Shown here piece by piece: positions 34,674 through 43,266 of a stretch of 64,000 nt of DNA (positions are counted from its first letter, which is position 1; each line of letters starts with the position of its first letter). Under the pieces are notes generated by a model. The model saw only the letters and a list, made by a program, of their open reading frames with translations, was not told the origin of the DNA and ran no database searches. A program made the translations under genes and the position numbers. The DNA comes from Hahella sp050299855 (GTDB lineage Bacteria; Pseudomonadota; Gammaproteobacteria; Pseudomonadales; Oleiphilaceae). The stretch lies in contig JBNKWQ010000051.1 of assembly GCA_050299855.1 (NCBI GenBank), positions 62,001 through 126,000 on the forward strand, read 5' to 3'.

Positions 34674-37469
34674 TTATTGGGGCTTGTCTGAAAGCACCCG
34701 CTCACTGGTCGTCAGTTGTCCAAGATTTGCCAATATCAACATAGTCGCCCCAACAACTGTCAGGTAAACCCCGAGATCAAACATGATGGCGCTGGCCAGC
34801 TCAAAATCACCAATCCAGGGCAAATGGAAGTGATCAAACCATGACGTTAGAAATGGCCGATCGACGAACAAGCTCCCAATCCCGGTCAGTGCAGCGATCA
34901 GGATGCCACCACCAATGAGCCACTGATAGCTCAACGTCAAACGATGCTTCATCCACTCCACGCCGTTGGCAATGTACTGTTGGATGACTGCCACAGAGGT
35001 AATCAAACCTGCAATAAATCCACCACCTGGCGAATTGTGACCACGCAGAAAAATATATGCCGAGACCAGCAACGCGAGCGGCAGCAGACTTTGAGAGATC
35101 ACCGACAGGATCAACGGCCGCCGGTCTGTACTCCAGGTGCGCCCCTGGTCGTCGCTGGAAGGCATATAGAGACGCATGGCAGCAACCAACTTATAAATAC
35201 CCAGAGCAGCAATGCCCAACACTGTAATTTCGCCCAATGTATCAAATCCGCGAAAATCGACCAGAATCACGTTGACGACATTATCCCCGCCACCGCCGGA
35301 TTTGCTGTTGGCCAGATAAAAGTCTGAGATGCTGTCAGCGGGGCGTGTCATGATGGCAAAACAAACGGTTCCCACCACGCCACCGATCAGCGCGCTGATC
35401 GTTATGTCCCTGGTTATTCGGCGGGGGCTGGATTCCTTCGGCAGTCGTTGCGGCAGAAAGAATAGCGCCAGCAATAGTAAAACGATGGTAACGATCTCCA
35501 CCGCCAACTGGGTCAAGGCCAAATCCGGTGCGGAAAAATAGGCAAAAGCCACCGAAACCACCAGCCCGACTACCGACAGGGCCAGGAGTGCCGACAGCCG
35601 CTCCCGGTGCCAGAACACCGTCGCCATAGCACTGACGGCCAGTAAAATGGCCCCGGTCAAAACAACACCGTTGAGTTCCAGCATCGATCTGGTGCCCTCA
35701 GTATGCTTCAGATCAAGTAACGGCCCTGACATAAAGATCAGAGCCATCACCATCAAAATGAAGAGATAGCGTTGCAATGACCCACTATCAAGCGTCTCCA
35801 TGAAGCGCTCGGCCCAATTGACCAGTTTTTGAATCCAGCGCTCAAAAATATACTTAGCATCCTGATCTTCAAACTGTGCCTGGAACTGAAATAAATGACG
35901 GCGGTTGTAGTACACCGTCAAACCGCCAAGCATCGCAAGCGAGCTCATGATCAACGGCAGATTAATTCCATGCCAGATGGCCAGGCTATATTCAGGTAGA
36001 TTGCCATTTAGCACGGACGATGATGCTGCGGCTAATATTCCCGCCACAGTATAGGAGGGTGCAATGCCCACGAGCAGACACAACGCCACCAGAATCTCCA
36101 CCGGCAGCTTCATATACCGCGGAGGCTCCTTGGGGGTCTTGGGTAGGTCTATGGGTTCACCATTAAAAAACACATCATGGATAAAACGCATTGAGTAAGC
36201 GACTGAGAAGACACCACCGACAGTGGCCAGCACCGGAATCATCCATGAAAGGGATCCCAGAGTCTGCTGCTGAAGAGTTTCAGCAAAGAACATTTCTTTG
36301 GACAGGAAGCCGTTCAACAGAGGCACTCCCGCCATGGAAGCAGCCGCCACCATAGCCAGCAATGCAGTATGTGGCATGTACTTCCAAAGACCATTGAGCT
36401 TACGCATATCCCTGGAACCGGATTCGTGATCGATAATACCCGCTGCCATAAAGAGCGATGCCTTGAAGATGGCGTGGTTAATGATATGAAACACTGCGGC
36501 TACAGCAGCCAGCTCAGTGTTCATACCAAACAGCAGGGTGATTAGTCCAAGATGACTGATGGTGGAAAACGCCAGCAAACCTTTAAGATCATGCTTGAAC
36601 AGCGCCATATAGGCCCCGAACAATAGCGTGGCCAACCCTGTCAGGCTAACTATCAGAAACCAGATATCCGTTCCGGAAAGCACCGGATAAAATCTTGCCA
36701 GGAGAAATATCCCTGCTTTTACCATGGTGGCCGAATGCAGATAAGCACTCACAGGTGTCGGTGCCGCCATGGCATGAGGCAACCAGAATTGAAACGGAAA
36801 CTGGGCTGACTTGGTAAAAGCACCCAGTAACACCAGAATCAACAGCACCGGATAGGCCGCGTGCTCACGAAGAAGGTTGCCACTGTTCAGGATAGTGTCC
36901 AGATCATAGCTGCCAACAATGTTGCTGATAATCAACAGGCCGGCCAGCAGGGCAAGCCCTCCCCCACCGGTAACCGTCAAGGCCATTCTGGCCCCCTTAC
37001 GGGCCTCTGACTTATGTGACCAGAAACTGATGAGCAAGAATGAGCTGATACTGGTCAGTTCCCAAAACATCCATAGCTGCAAGACATTGTTGGACATTAC
37101 TATGCCCAGCATCGCAGTCATAAACAGAATAAGGTAGGCATAGAAACGTCCGACAGACTCTCTGTAAGACAAATAGTAGCGGGCGTAGAGTATAATGAGC
37201 AGACCAATGCCGAGAATCAGCAAACAAAACAGCAATCCCAACCCGTCCAGCCGGAAAGAAACGGCCAACCCCAGGGAGGGAATCCAATCCAGGTGGTACC
37301 GAAGAAGCTCACCCGCCATGATGGCTGGTGCCAACATCAAGACTTTGATCAAGGAGACTGCGGGCAACAACGCCACAGACGTGGCACAGATATTCCGGCC
37401 GAAGCGAGAGGTAAACAAAGGAACCAAAGTGCCGATCAGTGGCAGCAATGGAATCCAGAAAAGGTTCAT
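34674..37469 (-). CDS. mrpA: Mrp Na+/H+ antiporter subunit A fused to subunit B
   Basis: A 931-residue fusion. Residues about 1-600 are the NuoL-like MrpA core (MFWELTSISSFLLISFWSHK, FQFWLPHAMAAPTPVSAYLH, LHSATMVKAGIFLLARFYP). Residues about 600-790 are the MrpA C-terminal and MbhD/E-like helices (APDLALTQLAVEIVTIVLLL, VDFRGFDTLGEITVLGIA). The last about 130 residues are MrpB (LILSVISQSLLPLALLVSAY, LRGHNSPGGGFIAGLITSVA). This AB fusion is the 'group 2' Mrp layout known as phaAB in rhizobia. It catalyses Na+(K+)/H+ exchange for salt and alkali tolerance. First gene of the operon. Confidence 0.94.
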   Translation of the reverse strand: MNLFWIPLLPLIGTLVPLFTSRFGRNICATSVALLPAVSLIKVLMLAPAIMAGELLRYHLDWIPSLGLAVSFRLDGLGLLFCLLILGIGLLIILYARYYLSYRESVGRFYAYLILFMTAMLGIVMSNNVLQLWMFWELTSISSFLLISFWSHKSEARKGARMALTVTGGGGLALLAGLLIISNIVGSYDLDTILNSGNLLREHAAYPVLLILVLLGAFTKSAQFPFQFWLPHAMAAPTPVSAYLHSATMVKAGIFLLARFYPVLSGTDIWFLIVSLTGLATLLFGAYMALFKHDLKGLLAFSTISHLGLITLLFGMNTELAAVAAVFHIINHAIFKASLFMAAGIIDHESGSRDMRKLNGLWKYMPHTALLAMVAAASMAGVPLLNGFLSKEMFFAETLQQQTLGSLSWMIPVLATVGGVFSVAYSMRFIHDVFFNGEPIDLPKTPKEPPRYMKLPVEILVALCLLVGIAPSYTVAGILAAASSSVLNGNLPEYSLAIWHGINLPLIMSSLAMLGGLTVYYNRRHLFQFQAQFEDQDAKYIFERWIQKLVNWAERFMETLDSGSLQRYLFILMVMALIFMSGPLLDLKHTEGTRSMLELNGVVLTGAILLAVSAMATVFWHRERLSALLALSVVGLVVSVAFAYFSAPDLALTQLAVEIVTIVLLLLALFFLPQRLPKESSPRRITRDITISALIGGVVGTVCFAIMTRPADSISDFYLANSKSGGGGDNVVNVILVDFRGFDTLGEITVLGIAALGIYKLVAAMRLYMPSSDDQGRTWSTDRRPLILSVISQSLLPLALLVSAYIFLRGHNSPGGGFIAGLITSVAVIQQYIANGVEWMKHRLTLSYQWLIGGGILIAALTGIGSLFVDRPFLTSWFDHFHLPWIGDFELASAIMFDLGVYLTVVGATMLILANLGQLTTSERVLSDKPQ

Positions 37470-37764
37470 CGAGTAATCAGCTCCAATTTGGTTCGTTACT
37501 GCAAAGGCTCGTTTCTCGCCTGCAGAGAAATGACTACCACCTTTTGAATCCCGTGGCCTGGAATCCCAGACAAGGTGACAAAAATGCCAGAAGGGTTCAA
37601 GTTTTTTTACCTTTGGCCGCCCCCTAAAACTCTGGCAAAGTGGTAGTTTGATAAATGTCGAAGCGACTTCAGGAATCTATGTAATCCAATTGCCGCATTC
37701 TAACCGCCTATATTGACAGCCGATCCTAATAAACCTGGAAAGAGGCGGAGGGCACTACGGAACA

Positions 37765-39723
37765 CTAGTTTCTGACACAATTGCGACCGTCTGACTTGGC
37801 ACGATAAAGCGCCTCATCGGCCCGCTGTATCAGAGCCTCGCCCCCGTCGGGCCGTTCTGAGTTGGCCTGGATGCCGGTGTGTTCATCGCCATGCTGCAGC
37901 TCAACACTGCCGGGAATATCACAGGCCACACCGAAACTGGCCGTGAGTTCAATGGCATGATGATTAAAATGAATCCTGGTCGCGCCGATTTTCTCTCGCA
38001 AGGACTCAGCCACGCTGATTGCCGCCTCCAATGGAGTGTTTACCAGCATGATAATAAACTCTTCACCGCCATAGCGGGCCAGTACATCTCCAGTCCTGGC
38101 AACCTGCCCATTCAGTATTTTGGCAATTTCCACCAGACATTGGTCACCTGCGATGTGGCCGTAATTGTCGTTAATGGACTTAAAGTAGTCAATATCGCAA
38201 AGAATGATGCTCAATGGAATTTTTTGACGATGAGCCCTGAGATATTCCTGTGCGAACTGCTCAGTAAAAAAGGCACGATTATGAATCTGCGTCAGACCGT
38301 CAGTCACCGACAGTTCATGCAGCTTTTGATTCGCCGCTTCCAACTGCCCAAGGGTGGCCTGCAGCGCCTGTGTCCGTTCATTCACTTTGATTTCCAGGTC
38401 ACGGTTGGCAGATTCCTGTGCAGAGATCAATTCCGTTTGAGACTTTAACAGCATGTGCTCCTGCTTCAGTACCTCTGCCTGAGCATTAATCCTCAGTTGT
38501 TTCTCTCTGTTGATACGGTCTGCCAGGGCAAACGACAAGAGAGACACCTGCAAAAGTGCGGCTATCTGAGCGGCATTTTCGGTCCAGATATTGAGGGGCA
38601 GGAGGCCAAACTTACCCAAAACCAGCACAGCTATCCCGAGGATAATTGCGGTCGAGGCAACACAAAAGAACCGTGCATGCCCCCCACCTTTCCACCAGAC
38701 CCAATAGCCGGAAAACATCGCCATAAAGCAGATAGGCAGCACCAGCCCAGTCGTGATCCTTATGGTCCAGCTGTAGGGCAACACAAAGGTCAGCACAGAC
38801 ACCAGCCCACTGATCACAATCAGTATGAACAGTATCCTGTTTCCCAGTGGAAAATGTGCCTTTAAGCGCAGGAAGTGCAGGCTGAAAAGACCAAAGGTCA
38901 CTTCGGACAACCCCACAAAGGTGGAAATGCAGTGACTGTTGAAATCTACTGAGTCCGTCCAGATATAGGCATACCCATAGCCTTTCAGGCAGACCTGAAA
39001 TAGTAAAAAACTGATAACAAATCCAACATAGTAGAGATAACTGATATCCCTGACGGAAAAGAACAAAAACAGGTTGTAGACCACCATAATGATCATGATT
39101 CCGGCAAAGACACCCTGCAGCAGCCGGGCGTCCGCCGTTTCAATAAAGAAATACAGGGGTTTCCAGATCACCAGAGGGGCTTCAACAGTTCCAGCCGACG
39201 ATATTCGCATCAGTAAGGCATTGGTACCCGGCGCAAGGTCCAGCGGCATAACAAAATTCTGGTGCCGTATGGGCCGCTCAGCAAAAGGACGGCCGTCTCC
39301 CAGGTGATAGGAAGTCTGCAACTGCCCGTCAACAAAGTGATATAGCTGGATGTCATCCAGAAATGGAATGGGGAGTTCAGCAAACCGGGTCAGGTTTTTT
39401 GCGGACACATTGTCAATATTGAACCTGAACCAGTAGGCGTTATTACTGAAACCGAAATTCGGTGACTCTTTATGAATTTCTTCCCAGCTCTGATCATCCG
39501 CAAGAACCTCCTCAACGGATTTGGTGCCTGTCTTGTCAATCAGAAGCAACATACCCGAACCGACGAGCGTACGGTCATATTCAGATTGGCTGGATACCTT
39601 AAAGGCGGGAACAGCGTTTGCAGCCAGTTCATTCTGCAGAGCAGCAATGGATGGCATAGCCTCTGCAGATGCAAGCAAGCTTAGCAGGGTCAAAATTGCA
39701 AACATACAACACTTATAAAGCAT
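37765..39723 (-). CDS. 7TMR-DISM receptor diguanylate cyclase
   Basis: A 652-residue membrane sensor. Order: signal peptide (about 1-22), periplasmic 7TMR-DISM extracellular domain (about 30-180, SPNFGFSNNAYWFRFNIDN), a seven-helix 7TMR-DISM region (about 200-395), a coiled coil (about 395-460, KVNERTQALQATLGQLEAAN) and GGDEF (about 470-645). The active site GGEEF is intact, with RTGD five residues upstream as a full RxxD inhibitory site. It should convert a periplasmic signal (often a carbohydrate or small carboxylate; unknown here) into c-di-GMP. Monocistronic; no partner gene nearby. Confidence 0.94.
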   Translation of the reverse strand: MLYKCCMFAILTLLSLLASAEAMPSIAALQNELAANAVPAFKVSSQSEYDRTLVGSGMLLLIDKTGTKSVEEVLADDQSWEEIHKESPNFGFSNNAYWFRFNIDNVSAKNLTRFAELPIPFLDDIQLYHFVDGQLQTSYHLGDGRPFAERPIRHQNFVMPLDLAPGTNALLMRISSAGTVEAPLVIWKPLYFFIETADARLLQGVFAGIMIIMVVYNLFLFFSVRDISYLYYVGFVISFLLFQVCLKGYGYAYIWTDSVDFNSHCISTFVGLSEVTFGLFSLHFLRLKAHFPLGNRILFILIVISGLVSVLTFVLPYSWTIRITTGLVLPICFMAMFSGYWVWWKGGGHARFFCVASTAIILGIAVLVLGKFGLLPLNIWTENAAQIAALLQVSLLSFALADRINREKQLRINAQAEVLKQEHMLLKSQTELISAQESANRDLEIKVNERTQALQATLGQLEAANQKLHELSVTDGLTQIHNRAFFTEQFAQEYLRAHRQKIPLSIILCDIDYFKSINDNYGHIAGDQCLVEIAKILNGQVARTGDVLARYGGEEFIIMLVNTPLEAAISVAESLREKIGATRIHFNHHAIELTASFGVACDIPGSVELQHGDEHTGIQANSERPDGGEALIQRADEALYRAKSDGRNCVRN

Positions 39724-40170
39724 GTACCGGAATTACGCCTTGGTTTAATGAAGTTATTGTAGTTGGGTGTATCCAGCCAGGTAATGACTTCTAGGAAGTT
39801 TGTTTGAGTATAGACACGAACAGCCGACTCTCCTACGCCTTGCCCAAGAAATTCACTGGTGTTGCCGTTACTCCTAGATTACTTTCCGACCACCCTTGGG
39901 TTACTTTCCGCCCCCCCCCCCTTGGATCACTCTCTGACCACTTATTTTCATCATACCAAGACCCGAATAGCATGACTGCAGCAGCCTCGACAAAGAAATT
40001 TTACAGCAGGAGCGGCCCGGTCTGACCGGCGCAACCCCAGATTTAACCTAAAACAGCTTTTTGATGTCAGTTCCACCCACCCACTCACTTTCATTGATAA
40101 ATCACAATTTTGTGTCATGCTTATTTTTTAGGCAGATTTATCATTTTGCTCCATGGGATCAGGAGGAGAA
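39724..40170. other. 447-bp intergenic region between divergent genes, with poly-C tract
   Basis: It separates the 7TMR-DISM cyclase and the coiled-coil/GTPase operon and must hold both promoters. It includes an imperfect 22-bp repeat (TTACTTTCCG at 39879 and 39901) and an uninterrupted run of 11 C at 39911-39921, the longest homopolymer noticed in the window. The short open frame crossing it (39804-40025) has no protein-like composition. Confidence 0.6.
39879..39935. repeat. diverged tandem repeat with C11 homopolymer
   Basis: TTACTTTCCGACCACCCTTGG is followed 22 bp later by a copy in which the middle has become a C run, then by a weaker third copy (CACTCTCTGACCAC). The C11 tract at 39911-39921 lies about 250 bp before the coiled-coil gene start. 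Confidence 0.7.
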
Positions 40171-40800
40171 ATGGCCACTCGCAGCAAGAAAGCCAGCATC
40201 AAAAGTGAACCGGCGAAAACCACTACCGCAAAGAAAGAACCAAAGAGCCCAGAGCAGAGTTCAGCACTAGCTGTAGCTGCTGCGCCGGCCGAATCAAAAG
40301 GTGAAAACCTGGGCAATCAGCTTGCCGCCATACGCGATTTGCTGCACGGTGAGGAATTAAGAACCATCAATTCCGACATTGTGAAGTTGACCGATGACAT
40401 GAACAACCGCCTGCAACACATGAGCGATCATTTTGAACAGGCCCTGAGCAAGCTCTCGACCGACTTTTCCAGCAAACTGGAAGACCTGGGCAAACACCTG
40501 GAATCGTTGAATAAACAACATCACCATCGTGAAGATGACCTCTCGTCCGATATAGATGATCTGCGTCATCGCCTTGAACAGGCGCAACAGGAATCCAACC
40601 AGGCTGACAGCGAACTTCATGATGAACTGCAGTCTGAGGCAGATCGCCTGATGCGGGAGCTAAACCAGCGCCATGATAAGGCTATGGCTGAACTTGAGAA
40701 AACCTCTCAGGATCTTTCCAGCAACAAGGCTGACCGCAAGACGCTGGCAAATCTCCTGGCAAGTATGGCAAACAACCTGACGGCTGATGAGCTGAAATAA
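40171..40800 (+). CDS. coiled-coil protein of the small-GTPase operon
   Basis: A 209-residue hydrophilic protein with no recognised family. Residues 1-45 are a basic, disordered Lys/Ala/Ser tail (KKASIKSEPAKTTTAKKEPK). Residues about 55-200 are almost entirely heptad-like coiled coil (LTDDMNNRLQHMSDHFEQAL, LGKHLESLNKQHHHREDD, DELQSEADRLMRELNQRH). No signal peptide or membrane helix, so it is cytoplasmic. ATG 40171 follows GGAGGAG; an upstream start at 40153 is less likely. Its stop overlaps the next start (TAATG), so it is translationally coupled to the OmpA-like protein and then the GTPase. Role inferred: scaffold or effector for the GTPase. Confidence 0.72.
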   Translation: MATRSKKASIKSEPAKTTTAKKEPKSPEQSSALAVAAAPAESKGENLGNQLAAIRDLLHGEELRTINSDIVKLTDDMNNRLQHMSDHFEQALSKLSTDFSSKLEDLGKHLESLNKQHHHREDDLSSDIDDLRHRLEQAQQESNQADSELHDELQSEADRLMRELNQRHDKAMAELEKTSQDLSSNKADRKTLANLLASMANNLTADELK

Positions 40801-42587
40801 TGGCATCACCGGATGTGAGGCCGGTATCCTCTTCAGGAGCGCCAGATCCCTCCGGAGAGGAGCTGGAAAAGCTCAGGGCATTGCTGCTGGGGCCGGATTA
40901 CGAAAAGGCCCTGCAGACGATGCTGTCCCAGAGCAATACCGAACGTGTGGCAGAAACACTGTCAGAGGCGATCATCCAACGTAATTTGCGGGACAAGAGC
41001 ATATCGGAAGCACTGGCCCCGATCCTCGACGACGCCATCAATCATGCAATCCGCACCCGGCCACAGCGCATTACCAGCGTAATATATCCGATCATCGGCC
41101 CTTCCATCAGGAAATCTGTTGCCCGAGCCTTAGCGGATCTGGTGCAGACACTTAACCAGATCCTTGAATCCAGCTTAAGCCTTCGAGCCTGGGGATGGCG
41201 ATTCAGTGCCTGGCGGGCGGGTATCAGCTATGGCGAATATGTACTACTCAAGTCCCTCGATTTCCGGGTAGAGCAAGTACTGCTGATTCACCGGAATACA
41301 GGTATATTGTTGCATGCAGAGCATGCCACGGGAGTTCAGACTGAAGACCCCGAACTGGTTTCTTCCATGCTGACGGCAATAAGCGACTTTATATCCGACT
41401 CCTTTACCTCCCCCTGCCATAAACAAGCCGAATTGGTAGACAATATTCAGGTCGGAAACTTTATCCTGGAAATTGAAACCGGGCCTTCGGCAGTGATTGC
41501 TGCTGCCGTCAGAGGTACACCTACTGAAAGTGTTCGTAATATGCTACGGCATGCGTTGGAGCGCGTACATTTGGTGTTCAGCCGCGAACTGGACGAATTT
41601 GATGGGGATCGTTCCCTTTTTAGCGCGGCCGCCGAGATTCTTCAGCCTTGCCTGCTGGAACAGAGAAAGATCAGCCGGGACAGCAACAAACCCTGGCTGG
41701 CACTAACAGCTATCACAGTTGCCATCATCTATGGCGGTTATCTGGGCTTGCAAAAACTGGACGCCGAACGTGCTCGCGGTGAAGTTCATCGAGCTCTGAC
41801 AGACAACCCCGACTATATCATTCTACGGGAGGAAGCTTCGTACCCCTTACTGCGCTATGAAATTTTGCGCTCTCCTCAATCGGCGACACCGGAGCTAGTA
41901 CTGGCAAATATTGAACATCAGCCGTGGCAGCTAGAGATTAGCTCCCGAATAGCGGCGCTTAATCCGGGGCAATATCTACTGCCATTGCTACCGGAAACTT
42001 TCGGACTGGACCATAACGTTGAACTCGCAATTGACGATCAGACTCTGGTAATCCGAGGCGAACTGACAGCGGATTCCTATACCCGGATTCAGGACAGCCC
42101 TTTGCTCAAATCGGCCTTTGCCAGTGTGGACCTGTCCCACGCCAATATTGAGTCAGGCCCCACCAAACACTCGCAAATGCTAACCGCCTGGCAACAGTTG
42201 AGGGCGGATATAGATGCTATTAACGTATTATTTAAACCCAACACGACTGAACTGATGCCGGGAGAAGAGGTGAAAATTCCAGCTTTGGTGGCATATATAA
42301 AAGAAGCGTCAGAACTCGCCGGTAAAATTCCCGTTCCAGACTGGCAGATTTATATCATTGGCCATGCCAGTAGCGCGGGTACGGACCAGGCCAATCTGAA
42401 AATTAGCGAAGAGCGGGCGAAGTTTTTCCGGGAAGTACTGACAGAAAACGGCATTCCTGAACATAATACCCTGGCTTGGGGGGCCGGCTATTTGCCAGAC
42501 AGTCATCTACCTAATGATCAACAACGCATGGTAACATTCCAACTCCTGCACTCATCTCTTTCACCAGAGGAACCGGAGCTTCCATGA
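40800..42587 (+). CDS. single-pass membrane protein: Roadblock-like cytoplasmic domain + OmpA-like periplasmic domain
   Basis: A 595-residue protein. Residues about 1-150 are helical (ISEALAPILDDAINHAIRTR). Residues about 153-262 have the alternation of a Roadblock/LC7 or longin-type module (VEQVLLIHRNTGILLHAEHA, ELVSSMLTAISDFISDSF, VGNFILEIETGPSAVIAAAV, TESVRNMLRHALERVHLVF); this assignment is mine and tentative. A transmembrane helix follows (about 298-318, LALTAITVAIIYGGYLGL), then a BON-like stretch and an OmpA-like peptidoglycan-binding domain (about 473-590, INVLFKPNTTEL, IIGHASSAGTDQANLKISEE). So the N-terminus is cytosolic and the C-terminus periplasmic. The start overlaps the upstream stop by 1 nt, and the stop overlaps the GTPase start by 4 nt. 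Confidence 0.72.
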   Translation: MASPDVRPVSSSGAPDPSGEELEKLRALLLGPDYEKALQTMLSQSNTERVAETLSEAIIQRNLRDKSISEALAPILDDAINHAIRTRPQRITSVIYPIIGPSIRKSVARALADLVQTLNQILESSLSLRAWGWRFSAWRAGISYGEYVLLKSLDFRVEQVLLIHRNTGILLHAEHATGVQTEDPELVSSMLTAISDFISDSFTSPCHKQAELVDNIQVGNFILEIETGPSAVIAAAVRGTPTESVRNMLRHALERVHLVFSRELDEFDGDRSLFSAAAEILQPCLLEQRKISRDSNKPWLALTAITVAIIYGGYLGLQKLDAERARGEVHRALTDNPDYIILREEASYPLLRYEILRSPQSATPELVLANIEHQPWQLEISSRIAALNPGQYLLPLLPETFGLDHNVELAIDDQTLVIRGELTADSYTRIQDSPLLKSAFASVDLSHANIESGPTKHSQMLTAWQQLRADIDAINVLFKPNTTELMPGEEVKIPALVAYIKEASELAGKIPVPDWQIYIIGHASSAGTDQANLKISEERAKFFREVLTENGIPEHNTLAWGAGYLPDSHLPNDQQRMVTFQLLHSSLSPEEPELP

Positions 42588-43084
42588 TCACTAAAAAGAT
42601 CTGTCTGCTGGGTTCATTTGCGGTAGGCAAAACCAGTCTCGTCAGGCAATTCGTCGAAGGTATATTTTCCGAAAAATATCACACCACCATTGGCGTAAAG
42701 ATCGACAAGAAACGTCTTCTGTGTGCCGACCAGGAAGTACAACTCATGATTTGGGATATTGAAGGGCGCGATGAATTCAGCGCTTTTCGGGAAAGCTACC
42801 TGCGCGGGGCCACAGGTTTTTTCCTGGTCGTCGATTGTACCCGACCGGATAGTCTGCAGGTGGCTGAAGAGATTCTCGATAATATTAATGTCGCGATAGG
42901 ACCAGTCCCCTTTATTGTGCTGTTGAATAAATCCGATCTGGTCAATGAGATTCGTCTGGAACAGGAAGATATTGAAAAATTGCAGTCTGTTGGCTGGGAA
43001 CTTATACACACCAGTGCCAAAACCGGTGTAGGAGTGGAAGAGGCCTTCTACCGGCTGACAGAAAAAATGTTGGCAGATAGATAG
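42584..43084 (+). CDS. Rab/Ras-like small GTPase
   Basis: A 166-residue stand-alone small GTP-binding protein of eukaryote-like Ras/Rab form, not the MglA type. G1 is GSFAVGKTS (10-18), G2 is T34/T35 in KYHTTIG, G3 is WDIEGRDE (57-64), G4 is NKSD (115-118) and G5 is TSAK (143-146). All GTP-binding elements are intact. The catalytic Gln of Ras (Gln61; WDxxGQE) is Arg62 here, so intrinsic GTP hydrolysis is likely slow and partner-dependent. There is no C-terminal Cys for lipidation. The ATGA overlap with the OmpA-like gene indicates a fixed complex; the Roadblock-like domain of that protein is a candidate GAP or GEF (inference). Confidence 0.9.
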   Translation: MITKKICLLGSFAVGKTSLVRQFVEGIFSEKYHTTIGVKIDKKRLLCADQEVQLMIWDIEGRDEFSAFRESYLRGATGFFLVVDCTRPDSLQVAEEILDNINVAIGPVPFIVLLNKSDLVNEIRLEQEDIEKLQSVGWELIHTSAKTGVGVEEAFYRLTEKMLADR

Positions 43085-43266
43085 AGTGTTATCTGTCCGT
43101 TAGGTTTTTTATTACCTGACAATTTGTTGATTAATAGTTAACCAGCTGGTAAAGCTGGAGTATGATGTTGAAGGGTGCCAGACACACCGCCAGTGATAGT
43201 GCCCGCAAACTGCTTAAGTACCTGCAATTGGTGTAGCAGACAACTGTATACATCTGCTTGACTTGG

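Noticed and set aside
39804..40025. Short plus-strand open frame across the C11 tract
   Set aside because: It encodes the diverged repeat and a proline run from poly-C; no ribosome site and no similarity recognised.
43142..43158. CCAGC/GCTGG hairpin after the GTPase gene as a terminator
   Set aside because: Five-bp stem and no T-tract; too weak to call.
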